Translations under genes and position numbers: made by a program
DNA from: Membranipora membranacea
Taxonomy: Eukaryota; Bryozoa; Gymnolaemata; Cheilostomatida; Membraniporidae
Direction of reading: 5' to 3'
Length of the DNA stretch: 64,000 bases
Assembly: GCA_914767715.1 (NCBI GenBank)
Contig: OU612067.1
Span: 10,044,001 to 10,108,000, forward strand
Notes under the pieces: generated by a model
What the model was told of the DNA's origin: nothing
Seen by the model: the letters and a program-made list of their open reading frames with translations, nothing else
The model's database searches: none
Part shown: positions 1-10,640 of the stretch, piece after piece
How positions within the stretch are numbered: position 1 is the first letter of the stretch
Layout: each line of letters opens with the position of its first letter

Positions 1-120
1 TGGTTCATTCCTCAGTTCAAGACCAACCACTTCTAACTACGTATGTTGTCCCATCCCTTATGTAGATAAAAACCTTTAGAAGACTGAAGATTGTAAATTA
101 ATAAATTTCTTAATTTTCAG

Positions 121-244
121 AGCTGAAGACGAAAGGACCCTTGAAGAGGATTACTCTTCAGTGCTTGTGACAACAAAAACCAAGAAGACAAAGAGTTATC
201 CTGGAGTTACAGAGCTGGTAGATAATGACCTGTACGGTAGTTAG
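121..244 (+). CDS. Last exon of receptor-like gene 1 (5' part outside window)
   Basis: After a good acceptor (taattttcag) the exon reads in phase 2 for 40 codons to TAG at 242-244. It contains the tyrosine motif DYSSVL and ends TELVDNDLYGS. It matches the last exon of gene 2 (5360-5483) in length, phase and most residues (YSSVL, GVTELVDN.LYG), so the two genes are tandem paralogues. By analogy with gene 2 this is the C-terminal end of a cytoplasmic tail on a single-pass CUB receptor. Only this exon lies in the window, so the ectodomain is unknown. YSSV fits the YxxV/L form of phosphotyrosine docking sites; that role is inferred. Confidence 0.7.
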
Positions 245-1289
245 GTGACGGAACCTTTGACGAGTCGAAACAAGACTATAAATACTTTGGGTGTATGAGC
301 GCCTATAAGACATACTTTACTGAATTGGTTTTGAGATTGATTTCAATGTTATTTCAAATATTTCATATATTTTGATTTGATTTTATAATTGGTTTGTACT
401 TTCTTATCTATTCCAGTTTGATTAAGCCTTTGTTGCACACTTGTCAAAAATATGTCAATCTTGGAGTTATGCTCACCTAGAAAAGGGGAAGACAATCTGA
501 AATTTTATCGTGATCAATAACGGATATGTCTGGTTATCATTATCATTGACAATGTCTAAAACAGGATGACCACTGAGCAGGAAAATCCCAGCTGAACGAT
601 TCCTAGACATATGTGGATACCATGACTGTGCCTTTGAACTAATAATAAGGATATTTAACTCAGATGCTCAGATGGATGTGTTGACATGGAATGGATGTCA
701 TTGTTTTATTTTTGGTATCTAGCGGTAATACATATCGAGCACAGGCATTTACTCTCACATAAAAAGAGTATAGTTCCATATGATCATAACAAAAGCAAAA
801 AGCTGGATTACAATGTAACAGTGATAAACTTCAAGGAAACTACCTACTTCCCGTATTTTTTCATTTCTCTCCTATACCAATAATGCCAATTTCAACAATG
901 TAATTACATAGTCATTAATAGCTTTTGAATGCCTGAACGAAAAATGAGTTGGAGTGTCCGATTAAACAATTTGTAGATTTTCCATTGTATACTCTACTAC
1001 GAAAAAATTTTATTTATTTTTACTCCTTGCATTTCCCTAACCTCAAAATAATCCAGTAAAGGAATAAATAATAACCACAATTAGTACTATCAGAACAACT
1101 TCCTGTTTGCCATGAATCAGTAGCCTACAATTATAGAATCAACGATGAATGATATTATATCATTCTATTAAGTCAAGAGTTACTCACACTGTAAATATCG
1201 CATAAATTACATACCTCTATTCAAATTTGAACTTGATTAAACATGCGATTCCGCTGTAATGCTAATACTGTCTCACTGAATTTAGTAGA
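245..1289. other. Intergenic stretch between receptor genes 1 and 2
   Basis: Only short chance frames are seen here (for example 686-883), with no conserved motif or clear splice structure. It probably holds the 3' UTR of gene 1 and upstream sequence of gene 2. No repeat family was recognised. Confidence 0.4.
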
Positions 1290-1299
1290 ACTTTAGAGG

Positions 1300-1376
1300 A
1301 ACTTTCAATGGATTCAGATATGATGGATTTCTTGGCGCTCTTTGTGGATTAGCAAGCTTCAATATGCTGGTCTCAG
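1300..1376 (+). CDS. Candidate signal-peptide exon of receptor gene 2
   Basis: The stretch ends in a plausible donor (TCAG|gtaaat) in phase 1, the phase expected by the next exon at 1846. In that frame it encodes the hydrophobic run GFLGALCGLASFNMLVS, as in a signal peptide. That frame has no upstream ATG. An ATG at 1309 (MDSDMMDF) is in another frame that stops at TAG. Either a one-base indel separates start and hydrophobic core, or the true start is on another exon. Gene 3 has an analogous phase-1 signal exon at 7461-7575. Confidence 0.35.
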
Positions 1377-1845
1377 GTAAATTTTCTTGATATTACCCGT
1401 ACACACTCACATTAATCTTATAAAGTTATTAGGGTGGTATTGGATAAGACAGGCAGTCAACTGCAACAATCATTTTTATATTTTACTGGATGATTGGTCA
1501 CCGATGTGTGTGTGTGTTGCATTTTAAAAAAAAACAAAGTTGACTTCGATGTGACAAAAGGCCAGATGGGTTCAGTGTCTTGTGCTGGCTGCGTATCACA
1601 TCTGGATTTCTGTGTTATGATGCATTAATATAAGAACCTCACCAAGAAGAGGGATTAGAACACTGAAAAGATAGCCGGTCCTCCTGCAGATGGAATTGGA
1701 ATATGTTTAGGTCCTAGAAATGGCAGAAAAGTGTGTGAGATGCTTCAAAGGGATGTTGGCACACTTTTACACATACCTTTTATCATTCATCAATTGAAAA
1801 CTATTGCCAAATCACATAACAGCTCTCGTTTCTTTTGTCACACAG

Positions 1846-1993
1846 GAGCAACATATGAAGGAAATGCTGAAGGGGATCCCTGTCATCTCCCTTATAACTA
1901 CCAAGGGAACTTGTATTACACATTCTACGAGTTTCTCTACTTGTTCTACAACAGCTGACTATGATACTGATATGCGGTGGGGAAAGTGTACAG
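1846..1993 (+). CDS. Fibronectin-type-II-like exon with a frame break
   Basis: The exon lies between acceptor cacacag and donor ACAG|gtatga. The first half reads GDPCHLPYNYQGNLYYT, the classic FN2 opening (PC.FPF.Y.G..Y). The second half, one frame over, reads CSTTADYDTDMRWGKC, the classic FN2 close (C.TT..YD.D..WG.C). No single frame contains both, and the switch falls around 1921-1926. FN2 modules bind collagen or phosphorylated and glycan ligands; no ligand can be assigned here. Confidence 0.6.
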
Positions 1994-4900
1994 GTATGAT
2001 ACGATGATGATGTCTGGACGTTCCTTCTATTAACTGTCGTATGCTATCACACAAAAAAATGTGAATATACGCTGAAAGCTGTTGCTTAGTTGAGGATTAT
2101 TCTGAAACAAACTCCAAACTATGTTTTATAGATCTTAGCATGGAGCCTTTAGTTAGATAATGTATGATATGCTACCCAATATCAGTTAAGGTACTATGAA
2201 CCCAGACTTCGGACTAAATAACAAACCAAATCTCCTCTTGTAGCTACTTCAGAAGCTGAAAGTGGTGTATATGTGATGTTAGATGGTGGAGATCAGCAGA
2301 TGACACATCAGACAGGAATCATAATAAGTCACAGAGGATATCCACAGCAGAATTACCCTAACAGAGTTGCGAGTACACTAAAAATACAAGTAGACGGAGT
2401 TCTGTCAGTTGCTGTAGATGTGCTTTTCTTTGAGCTGGAACCTCATGGGAACTCCGGAGACTGTGACGATTTCTTTCAGATAAATACTGGTAACAACGTT
2501 ACTGTGTCATGTGGTACTGACTTGCAGGTTGGGGATAAGATGACTTATATCATAGCAAGTGGTGACCTGGAATTGAAATTTTCAACAGACTGGTTGGTGC
2601 AGAGCGCAGGATTTAGAATTCAGTACAAATATGCTGGTGAGTAAACAGTATACAGAGTTATTTTTGATGACATTTTGCGAAAATTTGTGTAAAGCTCATC
2701 ATGTGCAGGTTTGCTAGACGGGGTACTGGAATTCTGTCTGTCTAAGGATCACGGTACTTCCAGAAATTTCCTGACCGTCAATCAAAAATTATTGTCCGCC
2801 CATCCTTAGCTCTCCAGTACAAACCGTCTGTCCAACTGTGCCCAAAAAATGGATGGTCGCAGCCGGACACGAATCTGTACGACGGAAAAGTCCAAACACA
2901 CTTATGCTATTAAACTGGGATTTAGTCCAACAATCTGGAGTTATCTTCTCAGGGTGTGTTGAGCAAATAACTCCGTACAAAAACCAACCAAACCAAAACC
3001 TATCAGCCAATCGAAAGAAAACCGAAACACAAGCATATGGGTCCATAATGAAAGCCCCATTGTTGGACTGAATCCCAGGCTTGTATGCTATGATAATAAA
3101 TGATATCATTTGAGGTGTTGAATGCGCTGATGCAGTTCAGATGCAGGTATACTACTCCAAGTAGTGAATGGCTGGCCTGCTATATATTATATTGTAGCTT
3201 TGTTATACAACTACATACCTCCTAATTAACTCGTCGATATATATAGTATTCATAAAGATTTTTGTAGTTTTAGAGAATGAAACAACCATCCCAAGCAGTC
3301 CTCCCACTGGTACTGCGGTGACTGAAACATCAACATCAATACCAACAGAAGTCACACAACCAACAACTGGAACTGGGCACACCATATATATTGCGACGAC
3401 TTTAAAGTCAAATAACACAGGTAAGTATGTGATTAGGACGATGGCAGCTGCCAAATTCATGGGTTTATTAAAGCCACATTCATATAGTCTCATTACCCTG
3501 TGATACCTTGTGAGAAAATTTGATGATAGCTATTTTTCTGTATCAGTTTGTGTCTACAGACAGTATACTGTTGTGGCACAGGAGCATTTGAGGTCAGATG
3601 CCCTTCCTGGCATCACATGATCCGCCGGGAATCGAACACGGGACACTTGATTATGAAACCCATGCCCGACCCATCGCATCACGGCCACTCCCAACAATTC
3701 ATGTGTGTATGAGACCTAAAACCAGTAGTGTGAACCATTTTTCTCTTAATCAATCGGTTGAAGTCAATTATCATGATTTTTTGTACCTACAGAAAAGATT
3801 GATCTTCGAGTGCAGAAACCGAATAACACCCTAGCCTTAGGAGTTGGTATTGGCATATCAGCATTACTTATTATAATTGCTGTTATCATAGCAGTACTGA
3901 TGGTGAGCAGACGTCGTCAGGAACAATCTAAATGAGTCACAGTGCAAAAGAAAATTCAAAGGATATAGATTTTGAAGGTGTTAAACTTGTAACATTTATA
4001 ATCAATAAGCGTTAAATCATCATCATCTGGGCTGTACAAACAGTACAAGCTATGAGTGCTCATGAGGGCCAAGTTTAAACTCAGCTGAACTAAATTCTGA
4101 AGTTTGCATTCATCATTCTTATAGAAGAAAGCCAGATGAGAAGGGAAGTGTACCTGTATATGGATATACAAACGAATCTGCTGAACACATATTTCAACTT
4201 AGAATGTCAAATATACCTTCAGAACCAGGTATGTTTTTCAAGTGTTTATTTATTATAGCTTACAATTCAATTTGATTATGACATTTTCAGAACAAACTCA
4301 AGGCCATTCAAGTCCAGTCAGTACATAATAACTGATTATAAAAACATTCATCTTGTCGTGTAAGCTGTCAGCTCCGCTTCTCTAACATCTATTATCTATC
4401 CCAACATTCAGCTGTCTATTCTCCTCAAATTTGTTGTCACAATCATAAGACTTTAAATTTCATAACCATTATTGTATATGCAAAATCATTTATGCGTCCG
4501 AAATTTTTCTTCTTTGGAATCAATTTCAATTAAGAAGTAGCCACCTATTACTATGTCAGACACAGCCAGATTTGATATTATCACAATAACTGGTTACAGA
4601 GCAGTAACATCTAAGAATTGAATTTGATAAGGTGCTGGTGAAGCAGACTATGACCTAGCTGAGCAGGTGGACACAGGCGACATTGATCATTTAGCTGATG
4701 ATCATGGAACAAATTACTCAGATTACACATTGGCAGGGGAGGTAACTCCTAAGAGTACGGAGTGTGGTGGACATTCTCAGAGTATAGCTGCAGGTTATGA
4801 AGATGAATATCACCTGGTCGACTCAACGGCTGAGAATTATACCACCATAGAATCAATTCAGAGGTGAGATTAGCCAATGTGATTGGTTAATTTCTTGGTT

Positions 4901-5483
4901 TCCTCCACCAATCAATCAGAGCCAACACATCGGCAAATGTGAGACAACCAAAGTGTTCGAAATGCAGATCACATTCATTTGCTTTTCAACACAAAGCATG
5001 CACATAATGGTTGTTTGGGTAGCTGCTCAATGGGGAATATAAAATATATTGCAAATCTATATAGCAGTTCTCAGACACTGCTGGCATATTGACAAGGTTC
5101 AGTCTATGTATCAGTTATTTTTTTGATCTGGTTGGCGACGAGACTGGGTACCGAACTCGTAATGAAAATGCACAATGACCTTTGTGTATGCGAGGCAAGT
5201 GATCAACATTTCGTGCTATCAAAACTTTTTCTCATAAGTGCTATCAACAGCTGCTATTTTATTGTGTGGATTAATAGCTTTTGTTGATAGCATAAGTAAA
5301 CATGGCTATGATCTTAAATGATGAAAAGGAAAAAGGTTTTTTTTTTTAAATCATTACAGAGCTGAAGAAGAAAGGGCAATAGAACAAAATTACTCTTCAG
5401 TGCTAGCGGCAATGAAAACAAGCAAGCCCAACAGCGAATCTGGAGTTACAGAACTGGTAGATAATGAGCTTTATGGTACTTAG
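1846..5483 (+). CDS. Receptor gene 2: FN2-like + CUB + stalk + TM + tyrosine-rich tail
   Basis: Exons by splice signals and phase: 1846-1993 (fibronectin-type-II-like), 2244-2636 (CUB), 3274-3420 (Thr/Ser/Pro stalk), 3793-3902 or 3935 (membrane span), 4125-4228, 4632-4863 and 5360-5483 (tail). The product would be a single-pass surface receptor with a small ligand-binding ectodomain and a tail of about 150 residues carrying eight or more tyrosines, including YHLV, YTTI and YSSV. Phases agree at most junctions (1-1 through the ectodomain, 1 and 2 in the tail). Two places do not work: the FN2 exon needs a one-base shift near 1921-1926, and the membrane exon does not join the 4125 exon in phase. 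It could be a pseudogene, a gene with an unseen microexon, or a good gene with assembly indels. Its neighbours on both sides are paralogues. The ligand is unknown. Confidence 0.6.
2244..2636 (+). CDS. CUB-domain exon of receptor gene 2
   Basis: One exon, phase 1 in and out, encodes a full CUB domain of about 110 residues. Visible features are GIIISHRGYPQQNYPN (the GxIxSPxYPxxYPN opening), hydrophobic beta strands (VAVDVLFFELE), the DCDDFFQI turn, a second cysteine (VSCGTDL), and the closing GFRIQYKY. Only the second conserved disulphide pair is present, as in two-cysteine CUB domains. CUB domains are extracellular beta sandwiches for protein or glycan binding. The exon is paralogous to the gene 3 CUB exon at 7937-9390. 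Confidence 0.8.
3274..3420 (+). CDS. Thr/Ser/Pro-rich stalk exon of receptor gene 2
   Basis: Acceptor tagttttag and donor ACAG|gtaagt bound a 147-nt symmetric phase-1 exon. It encodes a mucin-like stalk (ETTIPSSPPTGTAVTETSTS and onward) with many potential O-glycosylation sites and one N-glycosylation motif near the end (NNT). It sits between the CUB and membrane exons, as expected for a spacer holding a binding domain away from the membrane. Confidence 0.65.
3550..3690 (-). repeat. tRNA-derived SINE copy
   Basis: Read on the minus strand, 3690 to 3620 has a tRNA-like head with a D-arm-like GATGGGTCGGGCATGGG and a B-box-like GTTCGATTCCCGGC. It is followed by a body containing CCAGGAAGGGCATC and the complement of GGCACAGGAGCATTTGA. 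Related bodies occur at 17060-17230 and 25585-25720. It lies in the intron between the stalk and membrane exons of gene 2. Confidence 0.6.
3793..3935 (+). CDS. Transmembrane exon of receptor gene 2, with in-frame TGA
   Basis: In phase 1 from acceptor tacctacag the exon encodes a short linker, a ~24-residue membrane span (ALGVGIGISALLIIIAVIIA) and a basic stop-transfer RRR, then TGA at 3933-3935. A strong donor (ATG|gtgagc) occurs at 3902, inside the exon just after the membrane span. Splicing there would remove the stop; reading through gives a tail of about ten residues. Joining 3902 to the 4125 exon is out of phase, so a microexon or an indel is needed for the long tail. Confidence 0.6.
4125..5483 (+). 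CDS. Three cytoplasmic-tail exons of receptor gene 2
   Basis: The exons are 4125-4228 (RKPDEKGSVPVYGYTNES...), 4632-4863 and 5360-5483 (stop TAG 5481-5483), with phases 2-1, 1-2 and 2-stop all consistent. Tyrosine contexts include ADYDLAEQ, NYSDYTLAGE, EDEYHLVDS, ENYTTIES, NYSSVL and NELYG. YHLV, YTTI and YSSV fit Yxx(I/L/V). The last two are 15 residues apart, looser than a canonical ITAM. Acidic residues precede several tyrosines, as in kinase substrates. An immune-type or phagocytic signalling role is possible but not shown. Confidence 0.65.
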
Positions 5484-5585
5484 GTAACAAGATGTCGAGG
5501 ACTTCGCAAAATAACCATCAATTATAAATTTAGGCCACAGTCGCTTGCTAAAGTTTTGTTTATTTTTCTTATGAAGATGTAACGT

Positions 5586-6673
5586 TTAGGGATTCCGGGT
5601 TATGGAGTCACCACATTAACTCTCTGCTACTGAGATCTGTGCTCACGAGCTCGGTATGATGATTCTCACTCTGTGATACTGACTTATTTACATGCGATCT
5701 CTCAAGAGCATGCCTTTTAATTCTTATCAAGTTTAACATCAAACGCAATTCAACTTAAACAATGCATGTCTTATTTCTACAAGTCATACTTTCTAGTCAA
5801 TGATGCCATGCATGTTAGATTTAATTCATTTAACTCAATTGGTTGATGGTATAGATAATCCAACCAAATGTTATACTGTGCCATTATTAAATAATAAGGC
5901 GAGTTCTATTTCCCTATTAATATCACTAACGTACAATAAATGAAAATATTATAATAATAACTCGTAAAACTTATATGTTTAAAAAAACTGACCTGTCTCC
6001 AAAGAAGTTGCAAACAAAGAGCGCTGCTTGTCGACCAGAGGGTCGCAAAACAGATCATGAACTTCAATAGACAACAATGTTCTTAAATACTATGAACCCA
6101 GACAAATTACAAAACTGCTGACGTCAATAAGCAAAAAAACAGGTTTTAAACACAATTTTCAATTACCGCAAAAAGAGGGTTGATCGGCCGCAAGAGTGGG
6201 TTGATCCAGGGTTGATCGGCCGCAAGTGTTGGTTGGTGTAAGTTAGACATCATGCTAATCCTGGATTATCTCTGTTGGCGCCACCTTCACTGCATTGTCA
6301 TGGTTGCCATGGTTCTGGCGTTAAGGTGGCACCGGTGTTAAGAATAGAATTTAGATTTGAATATACTTGCACATCTCCGATTCGAGGTGATATGCACCGG
6401 CTGATAACTGTGTGTCCTCAAGTCAAGGTTTGAGTGTACTGATGATGATGCTGGCAAAGATATTGGATGTTGTTATTGTGTCGGATGTTGGTATAGACAA
6501 TTCTTCTATTTGCTGCTGTGTATGCGACATCTGCACTCCCTTAGTTGCAATCGTCCTCGATTGTTATGACATGTTATCCGCTCCCTGCTATTGATGCGAC
6601 ATCTGCATTCCCTTAGTTGCAATCGTCCTCGATTGTTATGGCATGTTAGCCGCTCCCTGCTATTGATGCGACA
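5586..6673. mobile_element. Solo LTR copy 1 (1,088 bp) with 4-bp target duplication ACGT
   Basis: This shares about 1 kb of close sequence similarity with 8113-9137, from GGGATTCCGGGTTATGGAG to GATGCGACA. ACGT occurs immediately before (5582-5585) and after (6674-6677). The terminal dinucleotides are TT here and TG in the other copy, with CA at the 3' end of both, as in retrotransposon LTRs. An internal tandem duplication of about 75 bp (roughly 6522-6668) contains CGTCCTCGATTGTTATG twice. There is no internal coding region and no second LTR beside it, so it is a solo LTR. The superfamily cannot be set from the LTR alone. Confidence 0.7.
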
Positions 6674-6677
6674 ACGT

Positions 6678-7460
6678 GACCCTGATCAAATACTACTATC
6701 TTACAAACTTGTTCTAATTTTTTATGTTCAAATCAAACATTTATAATGTATTTAATAATTTGTGAAGAGGTTCTAACTATTTGTGAAGTCAAAACTGTTC
6801 CAGTGATGGCTATTGCCAAGTTGAAAGTTATGCTACCATACGAAAGAGAACACAATCTATAAACTGTTGAGATGGTAAGCACATGAAAATATTTTATTGG
6901 TTTTGGGGATACCATTACACATGATTGATTCTGAACACTAAATTTTTAATATTATTGCTGTAAATATTTGTCTTTTTATAAATTTTGTTGACGGTATTAG
7001 CATTACAAATAATCTGATCTTAATAATGTACTGGTAGAGTGGGTATACAAACTGTCCTGACAAATCTAGTCATTGTATTGAAAGCTTTTTATAAATTCAG
7101 CCCATGTTCTACTGCTATGATTTCTTTTATTAAAATTGGAAAATAATATTAACTTTACCCGACTTACGCAAGATGCAACAGAAACAATGAAAAAGTACAT
7201 TTGTTGCATGAACAACTGATTTGCAGTTGGTGTCTATATATGAAGGTCTGTATATGGTGCAAAATTACTGGCAACTATCTGCATTGCACATGATGCAGTG
7301 GCAGGAACAAAACTTGTGCAACGACAAGCCATAATTAGAATAACGCGCGAAACAAATTCATATTTGCTGCATCAGTGTAGGCACTGTGGGAGCAAGTCCG
7401 GTCTCTAATATTCGAAGCAGATAATGACAAGTCCAATTCTGTCTCCATTGTGGAGAGAGA
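6678..7460. other. Upstream region of receptor gene 3
   Basis: AT-rich sequence with no supported exon or repeat. It probably contains the promoter and 5' UTR of the gene whose signal exon starts at 7461; no clear core-promoter motif was picked out. Confidence 0.3.
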
Positions 7461-8112
7461 ATGAAGGAGACTTTTGAGAGGTTGTTAGTAGGAACAGGCT
7501 GGTTTGAGATCATAAAGTGCTTCACTTTTTTCACTATTGCTTGCATCGGACTTTTAGTTGTCGAAAGTATCACAGGCAAGTTTTTTAATAATGAATGGAA
7601 TCATGTAGTTCTTTGACAGAACAGTTGGATATGTTTATTATTGCAGTGTTTAGTATTGGAACCTGATAAAAGCTTACAAGGAAACAATAGCAATTACCTA
7701 AACTTGAGGACAAACTCTTACCATCTAGAACAGACTGACCACAACTGAAGTTCCCTTTTCTTAAGATTTGATTGATCGCATATCAAAGGGTAGAAATATG
7801 GATTGTGAGACTACAAAGGATAAAAGCATAAAAAAAGAAAGCAACTGCCTCATTACAGATTTGTTGCATAGATATTAAATGTTTCAATCTTTCTCAATCT
7901 GGTCACCTAATAGATGATTCAAATTTTCAATTGCAGGCACTGAGATCCCTGCAGTATTTGCTATATATGACTCAAACAGATCCCCTGAACAGGAGACAGA
8001 CCAGAAACAAGGATCTGTTTACAGTCATGCAGCATACTCCGAAGGTAACGTCTATCCCGATTACGTCAACTCATATTTGACTGTTACTAATCTGCGGGCT
8101 CAACAGATACTA

Positions 8113-9137
8113 TGTGGGATTCCGGGTTATGGAGTCACCACATTAACTCTCCGCTACTGAGATCTGTGCTCGCGAGCTCGGTATGATGATTCTCACTCTG
8201 TGACACTGACTTATTTACATGCGATCTCTCAAGAGCATGCATTTTAATTCTTATCAAGTTTAACATCAAACGCAATTCAACTTAACAATGCATGTCTTAT
8301 TTCTACAAGTTATATTTTCTAGTTGCCATGCATGCTCAATTTAATTCATTTAACTAAATTAGTTGACGATATAAATAATCCAACCAAGTGTTGTACTGTG
8401 CCATTATCAAATAATAAGGCGAGTTCTATTTCCCTATAAATATCACTAATGTACAATAAATGAAAATATTATGATAAAAACTGTAAAACTTTCATGTTTA
8501 AAAAAACTGACCTGTCTCCAAATGAAGTTGCAAACAAAGAGTGCTGCTTGACGACCAGAGGGTCGCCAAACAGATCAAATCAATCAAATCCAATCATGCT
8601 TTCCATTGGTGAACCATGCTCTTATATAGCATGGTTCCAGGCACATTAAAAAACTGCTGACGTCAATAAGCAAAAAAACAAGATTTAAACACAATTTTCA
8701 ATTACCACAAAAAGAGGGTTGATCGGCCGCAAGAGTGGGTTGATCCAGGGTTGATCGGCCGCAAGTGTTGGTTGGTGTAAGTTAGACATCATGCTAATTC
8801 TGAATTGTCTCCGTTGGTGCCACCTTTACTGCATTGTCATGGTTGTCACGGTTCTGGCGTTAGGGTGGCACCGGTATTAAGAATAGAATTTAGATTTGCA
8901 TATATTTGCCTGTCCCTGATTCGAGGTGATATGCACTAGCTGGTCACTGCGTGTCCTCGAGTCGAGGTTGAGTGTACTGATGATGATGCTAGCTATAATA
9001 TTGGATGTTCTTATTGCGTCTGATGTTGATATAGACATTATCCTGTTTGCTGCTGTAAATGCGACATATGCACCCCCCTGGTTGCAATCGTCCTCGATTG
9101 CTATGACAATCCTTTGATCTGATGTTTGGATGCGACA
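8113..9137. mobile_element. Solo LTR copy 2 (1,025 bp) inside the CUB exon, target duplication ACTA
   Basis: It begins TGTGGGATTCCGG, ends GATGCGACA, and is flanked by ACTA at 8109-8112 and 9138-9141. It is homologous along its length to 5586-6673. The interior shows two GGGTTGATCGGCCGCAAG repeats at about 8716-8765. Removing the LTR and one ACTA leaves an open CUB exon in one frame, independent proof of the ends. It is younger than the exon it splits. Strand is not assigned because no internal coding region remains. Confidence 0.8.
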
Positions 9138-9141
9138 ACTA

Positions 9142-9390
9142 TATATCAGATTTCGAACATTCCAGTTGTACTATAACCCAGGATACCCCGGCTGCCTCTA
9201 CGACTTTATGGAAATTACCGGCATATTGGATGATGAGGGGATTAGACTCTGCAGTGACCCGAACTATGAGCCTGAAATCAGCGTTGAGTATAACTATACC
9301 ATCTCTGGGTCTTCAGGTGGTTTCAGATTTATTATCTAATTGGTACTCAGGGAATCCCTCTGCAGGTTTCCACTTTGACTTCTCCAGTGC
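9142..9390 (+). CDS. 3' half of the split CUB exon of gene 3
   Basis: It encodes YIRFRTFQLYYNPGY, the acidic turn CLYDFMEI, and LCSDPNYEPEISVEYNYTIS, a typical C-terminal half of a CUB domain with two cysteines. After SGGFRF the frame stops at TAA, while the neighbouring frame continues the CUB close as SNWYSGNPSAGFHFDF. This implies a one-base indel near 9325-9340. The exon end (donor) is uncertain, about 9390. Confidence 0.6.
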
Positions 9391-10054
9391 GTACAATATG
9401 GTCAATCTATATTACATGTTTTATCATCTTTTACCACTTTGGAAACTAGTCGAGATGCTAAGCATGTTATGATGGTAGCAGATTGCACATTGCCTTGAAA
9501 CTCTCAGTCATCTTTTATTCATTTTCTGTCACCAGTTGATCAATGCATGTGTCACGCTTAGTTTAGATTGGTCTTAAAAAGTGTTTCCGATTATCAGTTA
9601 CAGACGCAGTACCCATCGAAGAACACTCAACGACACCCAGTATAGCTTTACCAGTTTGAAAGTCCAATGGTTACAGAAAAGGTAAGTCTCATCATGTAAG
9701 GACTGTTACAAAGTGACTACAATAACCCCCAGATAAGAAATTACTGAAATTTTTTGGAAAAGACGTTAACAAGAACGCTTACTATATATACATGGTTTTG
9801 AATGAGGGTGGTCGTTTTGAGTTGTTTTCTTCACCCACAATGACAAAGAAGGATGTTAAATGCAACTAGTGACCAGTCTTTATCACAAACTCGAACTAGC
9901 CCGTGGCTTTACTAATGGATGCCTAAAAAAGCAGTTAAGTCAATTAGTCCTTGTAACATTTCAATACTGATGGTCTTCTTCAATATCCTATATGTAGTAG
10001 AAGAGGGAAATCTGTCGCTGGTTTGGGTGGTCATTTGTATTAGAGGAACTTGCC

Positions 10055-10246
10055 TTGCGATTACAGTTACTAAAGAACCTGCAACCCGTCTGGATTGGCA
10101 TATAAGTTGATACTTTACATTCACTAATCATTTAGCAATATAAGATTGCTTTATAGCTTGTATTGCTAAACGATTAGTGAATGCAAAGTATTCACTTATA
10201 TTCCGATCCACAATGGTTGCAGGTTGTTTAGTAACTGTAATCGCAA
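10055..10246. repeat. Long imperfect hairpin, 86-bp arms
   Basis: 10055-10140 and 10161-10246 are reverse complements at roughly 85% or better, separated by 20 bases. Arms start TTGCGATTACAGTTACTAAA and meet near TTTAGCAATA. No target duplication is obvious. This could be a small foldback element or a structured transcript precursor. Confidence 0.6.
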
Positions 10247-10589
10247 TGAGAATTTAATTTCATGATTGATAAACTGAACCTGGTTTGCCATTATTCATAG
10301 ATCATTCAGGTTACTTTCTGTCGTATGATATACATAAAAAGTTGAAAAGTATATCATTCGAGCTGCTAATTTTCACACTATTTTGTTGAGAGCAAACTCA
10401 TAGAGTTAAAGGCTCCCTAAGGACCACAGCAATATATAGTCTGGCAGCTGGTTCTGCAGTAATTTTTTATTTATTATTATATTTAGAAAATTCCAAGCAC
10501 TTCTGAGTCAAAATTATGTATAGTGTTAGAAATTGTCCTCCCTTCTCATCTATGAGCTGTGAGGTATTTATGACCCCTAGTGTTGTGCA

Positions 10590-10640
10590 AACCTATTTGT
10601 ATTTGTATTTGTGTTTGTATTTGTATTGTATTACATTCTG
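10590..10640. repeat. TATTTG microsatellite
   Basis: Imperfect tandem units of TATTTG with one TGTTTG variant. No gene context. Confidence 0.8.
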
